Positions 24,749-33,506 of a stretch of 64,000 bases of DNA are shown in pieces. The notes beneath the pieces were generated by a model. The model saw only the letters and a program-made list of their open reading frames with translations, had not been told where the DNA came from and did no database searches. The position numbers and the translations under genes were made by a program. Source of the stretch: Litoribaculum gwangyangense (lineage in GTDB: Bacteria; Bacteroidota; Bacteroidia; Flavobacteriales; Flavobacteriaceae); assembly GCF_039543505.1 (NCBI RefSeq), contig NZ_BAABJW010000002.1:496001-560000 (forward strand), written 5' to 3'. Numbering within the stretch: position 1 is the stretch's first letter; each line of letters starts with the position of its first letter.

Positions 24749-25489
24749 ATGATAAAAGCCATAATTATAGATGACGAACTTAATGCCATTAAAAATTTAA
24801 AATGGGAAATTGAAAATTTTTGTGATTATATAGATGTGTGTGATACATTTACCAACCCAAGAGAAGCTATTTCTGCCATTAATTACTTAAAACCAGATTG
24901 TGTTTTTTTAGATATAGAAATGCCAGAAATGGATGGTTTTCAATTGCTTAATCAACTTGATTTCAGAGATTTTGATTTAATTATAACGACTGCCTACGAC
25001 AATTATGCCATAAAAGCTTTTAAAGAACATGCCATTGATTACCTTTTAAAACCCATAGACTCAGAAGATTTATTGGAAACCATTTCACGAGTTAGAAAAA
25101 ACCAACAAGAAAATGAATTGGGTACCGAAGTTAAAAAGCTAATAGAGAATCTCACACTCCCTAAACAGCCCAAGCGATTAGCGATACCGCTGGTTGGTAA
25201 AACCATATATGTAAATTTGGAAGAAATCATCTATTGTAAATCTGACGGTAATTACACCGAGATATTCTTAGAAAACAACCAAAAAGAAATACTATCTAAA
25301 AAACTAAAAGAAGTTGAAGCGCAAATGAACCGGTCGTTTTTTAGGGTACACAATTCGTATCTAGTTAATGTTAATTACATTCGCGAGTTTGTAAAAAACG
25401 AAGGCAATTATCTTATTTTGAGAGACGGTACTAACATACCGGTATCGCGAGCAAAAAAAAATGAACTTTTGGAATTTTTAAACAGTTAA
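24749..25489 (+). CDS. LytTR-family response regulator
   Basis: A 246-residue response regulator. Residues 1-120 are the receiver domain with the phosphoacceptor D55 in CVFLDIEMPEMDGF and the conserved Lys in YLLKPID. Residues about 138-243 are a LytTR DNA-binding domain, with the pattern IYCKSDGNYTEIFL, FFRVHNSYLVNVNYI and IPVSRAKK. It is followed after 6 bp by a LytS-type kinase gene and is divergent from the seven-gene cytolysin-like operon, which is the natural candidate target. Confidence 0.93.
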   Translation: MIKAIIIDDELNAIKNLKWEIENFCDYIDVCDTFTNPREAISAINYLKPDCVFLDIEMPEMDGFQLLNQLDFRDFDLIITTAYDNYAIKAFKEHAIDYLLKPIDSEDLLETISRVRKNQQENELGTEVKKLIENLTLPKQPKRLAIPLVGKTIYVNLEEIIYCKSDGNYTEIFLENNQKEILSKKLKEVEAQMNRSFFRVHNSYLVNVNYIREFVKNEGNYLILRDGTNIPVSRAKKNELLEFLNS

Positions 25490-25495
25490 ATACTT

Positions 25496-26992
25496 TTGGA
25501 CCAAGATTTAACATCCTATTTTTTTAATTATTCATTCTCAAATGGCTTCATATATTTTACCATAGGTATTCTTTTTATTCTCTCTGTCTTTCATTTTTTA
25601 CTCTATTTTCAACATAAAGATAAAGTATACTTGTATTACAGTTGTTATTCATTTTTCATCATCTTTTCGCAATTGCACCATCTTCAGGAAGGCTTTCTTT
25701 ATCAGTTGTTTTCATATTGCCCATGGATGATAAATTACCCCATGGTGGCTACTGAAATATACTTTGTTTTTTATGCCTTGTTCGCATTTCAGTTTTTAAA
25801 TTTAAAAACTGAATTACCAAAATGGCACAGATATAATATATACACTTTAATTGCAATTATAAGCTTTTGCCTAATTGTTTTGGTAGTATATGCGATAAGC
25901 CAAGATTATAGTATATTATTAAAAGGCTATTTTATTTTTACTATCCCCATGATAGTTTATGCGTTGGTGATGTATATTCCATTTTTTAAAATTAAAAGTC
26001 CACTTAAATATTATATTATAGTTGGTTCTTTTATTCTAATGCTATCCTCAATTATTTCACTTTTAAAGTATTTAAACCTGCAAAGCAAGGGATTATCCAT
26101 AGAACCTTCTTATAGTATTCTCTACATTGGTTTTATACTCGAAAATGTGCTGTTTGCTTTAGGTTTAGGCCATAAACAAAAACTGATTTTAAACGACAGA
26201 AATACATCTAAAAATAAACTAATCGAGCAGTTAAAGGAAAATTCCACCCTTAAACAAAAGATACAGGAACAATTGGAAATTGAGGTTGACCGACTTAATA
26301 AACAAGCTGAAATAGATCGCCTTAAAAACAAACAAACGCTTTACGATAAACAGTTTGCAGAATTAAAGGTTTCGGCACTACGCAGTCAAATGAATCCGCA
26401 TTTCATATTCAACGCCTTAAACTCAATAAAACGTTACATCATTGATAATGAAAAGGAAAATGCCGTGTTCTATCTTAATAAGTTTTCTAAATTGGTAAGG
26501 AAAATATTAGCATCATCCATGGAAAAAGAAAGTACTCTAGCCGAGGAAATCGAAACCATAAAGCTTTATGTAAATATTGAGAATATTAGGTTTAACAATA
26601 CCATAGGCTTTGATCTCGTAATAGACGAAACACTTAATGTATCAACCATTAAATTACCTTCATTAATAACCCAACCGTTTATTGAAAATGCGATATGGCA
26701 TGGGCTTTCGTTAAAAAATGATAACCGAAAACTAACTTTAAGTGTTCAAAAAAAAGGCAGTTCCCAAGTTAGAATTGATATTTTGGACAATGGTATTGGA
26801 CGGGAAAGATCAACAAGAATTAAACAGAAAAAATTATTAAAAAAACGTTCTGTTGGTATTAAACTCTCTAAAGAACGTTTGAAACATTTTAGTGATAATT
26901 ATAAAAGCAAAAGCAAAATAGTTATTACCGATTTGTACGAACAAGATAAACCCGCAGGCACCAAAGTTTCAATATTAATTCCTCTGCAGTAA
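25496..26992 (+). CDS. LytS-type sensor histidine kinase with seven-helix membrane domain
   Basis: A 498-residue membrane sensor kinase. The N-terminal 230 residues form about seven transmembrane helices of 7TMR-DISM character, followed by a coiled coil (about 238-292). The kinase part is of the His_kinase (LytS) family: SQMNPHFIFNALNSIKRYI with the phosphorylated His near residue 302, then an HATPase with IENAIWHGL near 396 and DNGIGRERS. The start is TTG at 25496: no ATG occurs before residue 78, and using that one would delete the first helices. It is cotranscribed with the LytTR regulator and is its obvious partner. It converges on the GH16 gene with a 13-bp gap. Confidence 0.9.
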   Translation: MDQDLTSYFFNYSFSNGFIYFTIGILFILSVFHFLLYFQHKDKVYLYYSCYSFFIIFSQLHHLQEGFLYQLFSYCPWMINYPMVATEIYFVFYALFAFQFLNLKTELPKWHRYNIYTLIAIISFCLIVLVVYAISQDYSILLKGYFIFTIPMIVYALVMYIPFFKIKSPLKYYIIVGSFILMLSSIISLLKYLNLQSKGLSIEPSYSILYIGFILENVLFALGLGHKQKLILNDRNTSKNKLIEQLKENSTLKQKIQEQLEIEVDRLNKQAEIDRLKNKQTLYDKQFAELKVSALRSQMNPHFIFNALNSIKRYIIDNEKENAVFYLNKFSKLVRKILASSMEKESTLAEEIETIKLYVNIENIRFNNTIGFDLVIDETLNVSTIKLPSLITQPFIENAIWHGLSLKNDNRKLTLSVQKKGSSQVRIDILDNGIGRERSTRIKQKKLLKKRSVGIKLSKERLKHFSDNYKSKSKIVITDLYEQDKPAGTKVSILIPLQ

Positions 26993-27005
26993 AGTTACAA
27001 TCGGT

Positions 27006-28592
27006 TTAATCGATAACAACTTTCTTAACAATTTTTGCATTATCAGCATAAATATTAAGCAAGTATATTCCTGAATTTAATCCTTCTACATTTAAAGTTT
27101 TTACATCACCCGACTCTTTTATAACCTGTTTACCAAAAATGTCGTATAGTGCAACCGCGCTAATTTCAACATTCGATTTTATAAAAAGTTGTATTCTTGC
27201 TGGATTTGGATATATTTTGAAGTTGGTTTCAGATATGTCCTCAACGGTTAAAGTGGTATTTTGATACACCCTTACATAATCTATAACCATAGAGCTGTCA
27301 TTAAAATCATTTAAATCTGGGGTACCAGCAAAACCACCAACGGCCACATTCAATAATAAATACTGATCTAAATCAAACACCCATGAACCACCATTTGATT
27401 CCATTTGTGTTTTAGTAACCGAGTAATAAGGAGTATCATCTACAAGAAAAACAATTTTATTTGGTGACCAATTTACAGAATAAAGGTGATAATCGTTCAC
27501 AACATCCGTCAATCCAAAAGTTTTAGTAAATGGATTACCACCAAATCTTCCAGGTACGTGAATAGCACTGGAGGTTGTATTATCAGCGTGAAGACCATGT
27601 TCCATGATATCAATTTCGCCACAAGCAGGCCACGGGGTATTTGTAACACCAGACTGATACCAATACCCACCAACCTCTGCTATATTCGTCCCTAAAGTCC
27701 ATATTGCTGGCCATGAGGTTGCACGTGCTGGTAACTTAGCTCTCACATCTACCCTACCATAGGTGAAAGAAAATTTTGAATTTAATCTTGCTGATGTAAA
27801 TTGCAGTGAAGCTGCTCCCGGTTGAGCGGATGGCGTATAATCTTCTCGTTTTAATATAATATTTAATTCGCCATTCTGTAAATATGAGTTATCCATCCTA
27901 TCTGTATAATGTTGCAACTCATCATTAAACCAAGTGTAACCTCCAAGATCATTATTAACACGAGGTGCATATGTTTGGTGAAACCAATTGGTAGAATTTA
28001 TAGCTACTGGAGTGGAGCCTGAATCGAAATTATCTTCCCAAACCAAATCTGTGTAAACAACGTCTATTGCGTTGGGCTCAGTCCAGGTTGCCCCGTAATC
28101 TATATCATCAATTAAATAAGTACCCGATACCAAAAGACCCCCATCAATAAAAGCAGTTAACCGATTATAAGTTCCACTTCCAACTCCAGCATTTGCACCA
28201 AAATCAAATGTTAACGACACCCAATTATTCCCTGAAGAACTTGGTAGGTCTTGTTGCACTTCAACTGTAGGATTTGTACCCTGTTCTAATTTTAAAATAA
28301 CATTATGAGCATTAGCATCCGAAGAATAAAACGATAAAGTCAATGTGTTTCGATATGCTAAATCGATGGGTTGCACTAAATCTATATAAAAACCTTGATA
28401 TTCAACAGAACCATCATTTATAAATTGTCCAACAGGATTATTAGCATCAGTTGGGTCTGTGCTAAATGAAAACGAACTTCTAGAAAAAACTCTAAAATTA
28501 TCTGAAGAACTGGAAAAATCAATGGGCAATTGTTGTGCATAGCACATTAAACCGAAAAAGGCAATAAGGATTGATAAGTAATTATTTTTCAT
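27006..28592 (-). CDS. Secreted GH16 endo-beta-1,3-glucanase (laminarinase-like) with T9SS tail
   Basis: A 528-residue exported enzyme. After a signal peptide (1-20), residues 22-170 form a carbohydrate-binding-like beta domain. The GH16 domain spans about 180-445, with the catalytic motif GEIDIMEH containing nucleophile E326 and acid/base E331; the extra Met in ExDxxE is typical of laminarinases and other bacterial beta-1,3-glucanases. The last 70 residues (IYPNPARIQLFI... KKVVID) are a type A T9SS sorting domain, so the enzyme is surface-attached or released. The start at 28592 is chosen because upstream codons precede no signal peptide. It stands 85 bp behind a DegT aminotransferase gene and has no SusC/D beside it. 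Confidence 0.92.
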   Translation of the reverse strand: MKNNYLSILIAFFGLMCYAQQLPIDFSSSSDNFRVFSRSSFSFSTDPTDANNPVGQFINDGSVEYQGFYIDLVQPIDLAYRNTLTLSFYSSDANAHNVILKLEQGTNPTVEVQQDLPSSSGNNWVSLTFDFGANAGVGSGTYNRLTAFIDGGLLVSGTYLIDDIDYGATWTEPNAIDVVYTDLVWEDNFDSGSTPVAINSTNWFHQTYAPRVNNDLGGYTWFNDELQHYTDRMDNSYLQNGELNIILKREDYTPSAQPGAASLQFTSARLNSKFSFTYGRVDVRAKLPARATSWPAIWTLGTNIAEVGGYWYQSGVTNTPWPACGEIDIMEHGLHADNTTSSAIHVPGRFGGNPFTKTFGLTDVVNDYHLYSVNWSPNKIVFLVDDTPYYSVTKTQMESNGGSWVFDLDQYLLLNVAVGGFAGTPDLNDFNDSSMVIDYVRVYQNTTLTVEDISETNFKIYPNPARIQLFIKSNVEISAVALYDIFGKQVIKESGDVKTLNVEGLNSGIYLLNIYADNAKIVKKVVID

Positions 28593-28677
28593 GCAAAAGT
28601 GATTTTTGTAACAAATTAGTGAACTTAATTGACATATTGATTTTTCGAACCCAAACAAAAACCATACAACTAAAATA

Positions 28678-29871
28678 CTATAGCGATTCTTGAATAATGC
28701 CTACCATTTTTTCTGCTCTATTCCTAACGGTTTCTTCGGTCCAGGAGAGTTTAATTAAGCTAGATATATTTCTGCCAATAAAGTGGTCAGATTGAGGATA
28801 TTCTTTAGTTTGAAGATATTCCATTCCTTTTCTAACTTCATCGGAAATAGGGAAAAGTGATTTTAAATCTTTTAAATGCTCCCATTTCCTTATGTAATGC
28901 CAATTATTATCATAGTAGTGAAAACAAGCATCTATTCCATGGTCCTTAAATTTTTGTGATACTTTCCGCGCTATTTCTAAATCTGGTAAAAAGAAATTTA
29001 AAAAAGCATAGCTCTCCTCACCGCCTTCAGGAACGGTTCTGAAAGTAACTTCTGGAATTTTTGATAAGGCATCCCTTAAAATGGTATAGTTTTTCTTCTG
29101 AATAGCCAAGAACTCATTTAAACGCTTTACTTGTGCTAAACCAACGGCAGCATGTAATTCTGATATACGGAAATTATACCCCAAAAATGGATGTGATTCT
29201 GCGCCTCTATCGTTCCCAACATGGTCATGTCCATGGTCGCTGTAATGGTCCGCATTTGTATAATATGCTTTGTTATTGGTTATTACCGCACCTCCCTCTC
29301 CACAGGTTATGGTTTTTACAAAATCGAATGAAAAGCATCCCAAATCTCCAACGCTTCCAAGTGGCTTTCCCTTGTAAGTGCCTCCAATAGCTTGACATGC
29401 ATCTTCTATTAAAAGTAAATTATGTCTTCTCGATATGTTTAGCAAATCGCTCATTCTACCCATACTACCACACATTTGCACCACCATAATGGCTTTTGTT
29501 TTAGGGGTTATGGCTTTTTCGACGGCCTCAGGGCTTAAAGTTAACGTGTCATCAATGTCTACCAAAACAGGTATGGCTCCTAACATCATAATAGCTTCAA
29601 AACTAGCCACAAAAGTAAATGTTGGCATGATGACCTCATCGCCTGCTCCAACACCAGCTGATGCCAAGGCTACAGACACGGCTGCTGTTCCGCTAGAAAC
29701 GAGTTGCACATATTCAGCTTTAAAGGAATTTTGAAGTTCTAGTTCTAATTCTTTGGCTTTCCAATTGCCGTTTCGCATACCATCAAAACCGTAGCGCATG
29801 AGCACCCCAGTATGTAATACATCGTTTACTTCTTTTCTTTCGGCATCGCCAAACAATTCAAATCCTGGCAT
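28678..29871 (-). CDS. DegT/DnrJ/EryC1/StrS family aminotransferase
   Basis: A 397-residue PLP-dependent enzyme of the sugar aminotransferase family. Visible are SSGTAAVSVALASAGVGAGDEV (residues 59-80, shown in parts as SSGTAAV and GVGAGDEV), the VDID turn near 104, IEDACQAIGG (155-164) and the Schiff-base segment SFDFVKTITCGEGGA with K186. Most members transfer an amino group to a nucleotide-linked keto sugar for surface glycans. The Phe-Val-Lys sequence differs from the commoner Asn-Lys and may mark a subfamily with another substrate. The nitroreductase-family gene upstream is separated by only 10 bp, so both belong to one operon. Confidence 0.88.
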   Translation of the reverse strand: MPGFELFGDAERKEVNDVLHTGVLMRYGFDGMRNGNWKAKELELELQNSFKAEYVQLVSSGTAAVSVALASAGVGAGDEVIMPTFTFVASFEAIMMLGAIPVLVDIDDTLTLSPEAVEKAITPKTKAIMVVQMCGSMGRMSDLLNISRRHNLLLIEDACQAIGGTYKGKPLGSVGDLGCFSFDFVKTITCGEGGAVITNNKAYYTNADHYSDHGHDHVGNDRGAESHPFLGYNFRISELHAAVGLAQVKRLNEFLAIQKKNYTILRDALSKIPEVTFRTVPEGGEESYAFLNFFLPDLEIARKVSQKFKDHGIDACFHYYDNNWHYIRKWEHLKDLKSLFPISDEVRKGMEYLQTKEYPQSDHFIGRNISSLIKLSWTEETVRNRAEKMVGIIQESL

Positions 29872-29881
29872 AATCTATTTC

Positions 29882-30511
29882 TTATAATTCAATAACCGAT
29901 TCTGAAATTGGTTTCCTTACTTTTTTCAGTTCAGCGAACATATCATCTTCTGCTCTGTAACCAACAGGTAACAACAAAACTGATTTTAATCCTTTTTGTT
30001 TTAGTTGAAGTATTTCGTCATACTTATACGGAACAAATCCTTCCATTGGGCAAGCATCAATATTTTCAATAGCGCAAACAGTCATTAAATTTCCAAGGGC
30101 AATGTATGCCTGATTTTTAGACCAATTCTGACGTTCTTCTATGGTCATAGTATCCATAGTACTAATTAAGCTATCTCTATACGGCTTAAGAATAAGTTCA
30201 GATGTATTTCGTATGTTTTTAATATTATCATAATAATCTATCACATCTGAACTTGTGATATCGTCTTTTATACAAATTACCAACAAATGTGAAGCTTCTA
30301 GAACTTGCTTTTGATGATATGAATGTGGAACTAAAGCTGTTCGTAACTCCTCATCGGTAATGACAACCAAAGTGATCGTTTGTAACCCAAAAGATGTAGC
30401 TGTTAAGTTGAATGCTTCTTTTAGAGTATTTAACTGTGTTTCAGAAAGCCTTTTAGTCTTGTCAAATTTTTTAGTAGCATAGCGCCACTTTAATTTTTCG
30501 ATGGTATTCAT
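29882..30511 (-). CDS. Nitroreductase-family NAD(P)H-dependent FMN oxidoreductase
   Basis: A 209-residue flavoenzyme of the NfsB/YdgI-type nitroreductase family. The N-terminal RYATKKFD with the FMN-binding Arg/Lys pattern, SFGLQ near residue 42, the helix around QAYIALGNLM and the conserved IDACPMEGF (about 150-158) are characteristic. It reduces quinones or nitro compounds in vitro; the physiological substrate is not evident. It is the first gene of a minus-strand unit with the DegT aminotransferase. Confidence 0.9.
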   Translation of the reverse strand: MNTIEKLKWRYATKKFDKTKRLSETQLNTLKEAFNLTATSFGLQTITLVVITDEELRTALVPHSYHQKQVLEASHLLVICIKDDITSSDVIDYYDNIKNIRNTSELILKPYRDSLISTMDTMTIEERQNWSKNQAYIALGNLMTVCAIENIDACPMEGFVPYKYDEILQLKQKGLKSVLLLPVGYRAEDDMFAELKKVRKPISESVIEL

Positions 30512-30530
30512 ACAATTATTAAATTTTTTA

Positions 30531-30538
30531 CAAAAATA
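30531..30538 (-). promoter_or_regulatory. Candidate -7 promoter element of the nitroreductase-DegT unit
   Basis: On the minus strand TATTTTTG (plus strand CAAAAATA) matches TAnnTTTG and lies 19 bp before the start codon. The nearest TTG upstream is 25 bp away (plus strand CAA at 30564-30566), slightly beyond the usual range. Confidence 0.4.
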
Positions 30539-30628
30539 AGGTTTGAAATGTGTTTTTTTACCACAATATTAAATTAATTGAATCTAATATTTCTTTTAAA
30601 AAATATTCTCAAAAAATTGGTGTTTTAT

Positions 30629-30659
30629 TTGAAAGAATTAAAAAAGGATTCTATATTTG
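30629..30659 (+). promoter_or_regulatory. Promoter of tRNA-Ser
   Basis: TTG (30629-30631) and TATATTTG (30652-30659) are 20 bp apart, a textbook Bacteroidota -33/-7 pair. The expected transcription start is about 35 bp before the tRNA. Confidence 0.75.
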
Positions 30660-30697
30660 CACCCGCATTCAAGGGGATACCTTGATGAGGCACTCTT

Positions 30698-30782
30698 GGA
30701 GAAATGGCAGAGTGGTCGAATGCGGCAGTCTTGAAAACTGTTGAGGGTCACACCTCCGGGGGTTCGAATCCCTCTTTCTCCG
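30698..30782 (+). tRNA. tRNA-Ser (anticodon UGA)
   Basis: The acceptor arms GGAGAAA and TTTCTCC pair perfectly, followed by discriminator G. The anticodon arm CAGT-CTTGAAA-ACTG gives anticodon TGA (decodes UCA and related serine codons). A long variable arm precedes the T arm GGGGGTTCGAATCCC-type sequence, as expected for a class II tRNA. The 3' CCA is not encoded. It has its own promoter upstream and a hairpin terminator 8 bp downstream. Confidence 0.95.
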
Positions 30783-30790
30783 CATAATAA

Positions 30791-30830
30791 AAACCTTAAC
30801 AATTGTTAATCAATTAGTTAGGGTTTTCTG
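30791..30830 (+). terminator. Terminator of tRNA-Ser
   Basis: AAACCTTAAC and GTTAGGGTTT pair over 10 bp with one G-U, extended inward by AATTG/CAATT around a TTAAT loop, and are followed by a T-rich stretch. Its position directly behind the tRNA supports intrinsic termination. Confidence 0.7.
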
Positions 30831-31006
30831 TTTTATAAATATCCTCACATTATCCCAGCTTTATTTGAAAAATATAATTTTTAATTTCATTAATTTAGCG
30901 TAATAAGTTAAGCTTTTTAATAAGAAAGAATATTTATCTTCTTTCGTTAAGGTTATTTATTTTTAATATTGTCCGCATTTAGTCTAAATAAAGATATAAA
31001 AAACAT

Positions 31007-31059
31007 GGTATGCGATCCTATATAACCACATCCGCCTGTAACTAAAACCGTTTTTTCAT
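31007..31059 (-). pseudogene. galE: Remnant of the 5' end of galE (UDP-glucose 4-epimerase)
   Basis: On the minus strand the sequence encodes KTVLVTGGCGYIGSHT, the NAD-binding N-terminus of GalE with its GxxGxxG motif. An ATG lies just upstream, but the A-run behind it is one base short, so the ATG is out of frame with the motif; after the SHT codons similarity stops. It is a frame-disrupted fragment of about 17 codons lying 2 bp behind the GlpT-like gene. The surrounding 30831-31006 holds nothing else I can identify. Confidence 0.65.
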
Positions 31060-31061
31060 TA

Positions 31062-32366
31062 CTACGTTTTTTTCCATGTTAATAATGCCAGTAAAACCGA
31101 TACACAAGCAGCTCCAATCCAAAAAATAGAAATGGTATCAAAATTATAAATTGCTTCTCCGTTGACAACTGACTTGTTATTTTCAATTAGATAACCACTA
31201 GCTATATCTTGTATGCCAGCTGCTGCATAACTCATGACACCAACAATACCCAAAGCAGCTCCTGAAGCCTTTTTAGATGCTATATCTACTGCCATTAAAC
31301 CTCCTAGATAGCATATAAGTGCTCCTATGCCAAGTCCAAAAATTACCATACTTAAAGCATCTAACCACCATATTTTTTCTGGAAGAAGTAAAAAAAGAGA
31401 TAAGGCAAAAACATTCATTAGTCCAAATATTAATGCTGGTGCATTTCTACGTCCTTTAAAAAATTTGTCAGAAACAAATCCTGAAGACGCTGTTCCTAAA
31501 ATGCCACAAACCGCACTGATAGCGACCAAAGTATTTGCTTCGGTTAAAGAATAGCCTTTAGCGGCTTCAAAATAATATGGACCCCAACTGTTCACTGCAT
31601 ATCTGGATATGTACATAAAGGCACTGGCAAATGCTAAAATCCATACATAAGGGTTTTTTAGTACTCCTTTTTGTTCATCCCATGTAGATACTTGTTCTTT
31701 TTTGAAATCTTCATTTACTGGAGGCAAACCTTTGCTTTCTGGTGAATCATGAAAAAACAAGGAAATCATCAATGCTCCTAATAACCCAACAATCGCCGCT
31801 GCTCTAAAACCCCATTCCCATCCAAAATAAGACACCACTACAGCAGTCAAGACATAGGTTAAGGCTTCTCCTATATTATGACTTGTACTCCAAAATCCAT
31901 AAAAACTTCCTCTTTCCTTATCTGTGTACCACCTTGAAAGTGATACAATACAAGAAGGAGCTCCCATGGATTGTACCCACCCATTTATTCCCCAACAAAC
32001 AGCAAAAAAGAAGAACGTTCCTGTGAAACCCATAATTAGATTTGCCAAAGCTGATATTAACAATCCAGTCGCCATAAAGCGTTTTATGTTGCTGTGATCT
32101 GCCAAAAAACCATTAGTAAGCTTCCCAATAGCGTAAGAAAAAAATAATGCTGAACCAATTACACCTAATTCTGACTCTGTTAATATTCCTGCGTCTACTA
32201 TCGGTTTTTTAACTACATTCAAACTTAAGCGGCATACATAATATAAACCGTAGCCTAAAGTAGCGGAAATGAACACTTGCCATTTTAGTTTTTTATAAAA
32301 CGTTTTTTGCTGTTCATCTTGTAAGGTAATTACTTTAGGATGTGACTTTTTAAAATAGTATATCAT
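31062..32366 (-). CDS. GlpT/UhpT-family organophosphate:phosphate antiporter
   Basis: A 434-residue inner-membrane transporter of the major facilitator superfamily with about twelve helices. The N-terminal GYGLYYVCRLSLNVVKKPI and the loop SRWYTDKERGSFYGFWSTSHNIG closely follow the pattern of GlpT/UhpT (ERG, then W-N/S-T-x-HN-x-G). The family exchanges sn-glycerol 3-phosphate or hexose phosphate for inorganic phosphate. Two glycerophosphodiesterase genes lie upstream on the same strand, which makes glycerol 3-phosphate the most likely substrate. A terminator lies just before it, so it may be partly uncoupled from them. Confidence 0.88.
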   Translation of the reverse strand: MIYYFKKSHPKVITLQDEQQKTFYKKLKWQVFISATLGYGLYYVCRLSLNVVKKPIVDAGILTESELGVIGSALFFSYAIGKLTNGFLADHSNIKRFMATGLLISALANLIMGFTGTFFFFAVCWGINGWVQSMGAPSCIVSLSRWYTDKERGSFYGFWSTSHNIGEALTYVLTAVVVSYFGWEWGFRAAAIVGLLGALMISLFFHDSPESKGLPPVNEDFKKEQVSTWDEQKGVLKNPYVWILAFASAFMYISRYAVNSWGPYYFEAAKGYSLTEANTLVAISAVCGILGTASSGFVSDKFFKGRRNAPALIFGLMNVFALSLFLLLPEKIWWLDALSMVIFGLGIGALICYLGGLMAVDIASKKASGAALGIVGVMSYAAAGIQDIASGYLIENNKSVVNGEAIYNFDTISIFWIGAACVSVLLALLTWKKT

Positions 32367-32400
32367 GGTTTTGAAAGTATATATAAACTTTTTTAATTAG

Positions 32401-32424
32401 AAAAAGCGCAGCAATATACTGCGC
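32401..32424 (-). terminator. Terminator behind the first phosphodiesterase gene
   Basis: GCGCAG and CTGCGC form a perfect 6-bp GC-rich stem with a 7-nt loop; on the minus strand it is followed by TTTTTC. It separates the phosphodiesterase gene at 32463 from the GlpT-like gene. Confidence 0.8.
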
Positions 32425-32462
32425 CATTTCATCTTCAACTAAACTAAATAATTAACGTGCTA

Positions 32463-33407
32463 TTAATCATGAAGCTTTTTACTCCTTAAATAACTTAATA
32501 ATAATTGTGGTCTATCAGTTTGAATTATATCAATATTATTTTCAATAAACCAATCATAAACAGATAGATCTTGGACTGCTTTTTCATCGTCATGACCAGC
32601 ATTATGTTGTGGCCAAAGTGCGTTCACCCATATACTGGCGCCTCTTTCTCTAATTTCCTTAAACTCATTGATAAATGTAATGGTGTCATTGGCAACAGTA
32701 AACTCAAACGCAATAGGTATTTCATTTGAAGACAAATACGCTTCAACAGTTGTTTTAGCATCCTTATCCGGTAAACTTATTATGGGCATGAAATGAACCT
32801 TATTTAAATAGTTCCCAAATTCTTTTTTAACTTCAGATAATTGTTTTGAACCTTTTATTATGACTTGATTTTGTGTACCAGTTTCTAGAATAATCTCATA
32901 ACATTTATCAAAAATCTCATAGCTTTTATCCAAATTGACTAAAATCTTATCTTTTGATACTTCCAAGGCTTCTTTTAAAGTAGGTATTTTATGTTGAGTT
33001 GCAACTCCTAAACCATCAACTAAACGTAAGGTTTTGAGTGAATCTAAAGTCCATTCATTTATCAGTCCTTCTCCATTTGTCGTTCTATCTATAGTTTTAT
33101 CGTGCATTAAAACCAATTGACCATCTTTAGTTTCGCGTATATCTATTTCAACCATATCAATGCCCATGTCAATACAATTTTGGATGGCTTGAAGAGAATT
33201 TTCTGGTGCATGACGCCAATCTCCACGGTGTGCAACCACAATAACCTGATTATTCCCAGAATCTTCTAGGTTTGCAATTTTATCCTCAATATTAGGTTTT
33301 ATTATTTTTTTCGTGTTGTTGGATTCAACTGAATCACAGGGGCAATCGTTTTTACAACCTATAAAAACGAATAATAAAACGATGATTAACGAACTTAATA
33401 ATCTCAT
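32463..33407 (-). CDS. Glycerophosphodiester phosphodiesterase lipoprotein
   Basis: A 314-residue lipoprotein (lipobox ending at C18) with a full GDPD domain (about 54-310). Catalytic and metal-binding features are H60-R61 in VVAHRGDWRHAPENS, the EID of MVEIDIRETKDG (about 86-97) and H102 in LMHDKTIDRTTNG. The enzyme would split glycerophosphodiesters into sn-glycerol 3-phosphate and an alcohol at the cell envelope. It is the distal member of the SusC/SusD operon, behind a terminator hairpin, and precedes a GlpT-like transporter that could import the product. A second phosphodiesterase with a PKD domain is encoded at 36536-37681. Confidence 0.93.
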   Translation of the reverse strand: MRLLSSLIIVLLFVFIGCKNDCPCDSVESNNTKKIIKPNIEDKIANLEDSGNNQVIVVAHRGDWRHAPENSLQAIQNCIDMGIDMVEIDIRETKDGQLVLMHDKTIDRTTNGEGLINEWTLDSLKTLRLVDGLGVATQHKIPTLKEALEVSKDKILVNLDKSYEIFDKCYEIILETGTQNQVIIKGSKQLSEVKKEFGNYLNKVHFMPIISLPDKDAKTTVEAYLSSNEIPIAFEFTVANDTITFINEFKEIRERGASIWVNALWPQHNAGHDDEKAVQDLSVYDWFIENNIDIIQTDRPQLLLSYLRSKKLHD

Positions 33408-33447
33408 AATTTAAAAATAGATTGATAAACTAATATTTAAAATAAAA

Positions 33448-33480
33448 CAAACACAGCCTTATTTAATCTTGGCTGTATTT
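33448..33480 (-). terminator. Terminator behind the T9SS propeller gene
   Basis: ACAGCC (33453-33458) and GGCTGT (33471-33476) pair, with the stem extending by further A/T pairs; on the minus strand it runs into GTTTGTTTTATTTT. It would limit transcription into the downstream phosphodiesterase gene. Confidence 0.7.
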
Positions 33481-33506
33481 GTTTCATCCCAATACTTTAG
33501 AACTTG

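Noticed and set aside
30550..30744. 64-codon open frame running into tRNA-Ser
   Set aside because: It covers the tRNA promoter and half of the tRNA gene, so it is not a protein gene.
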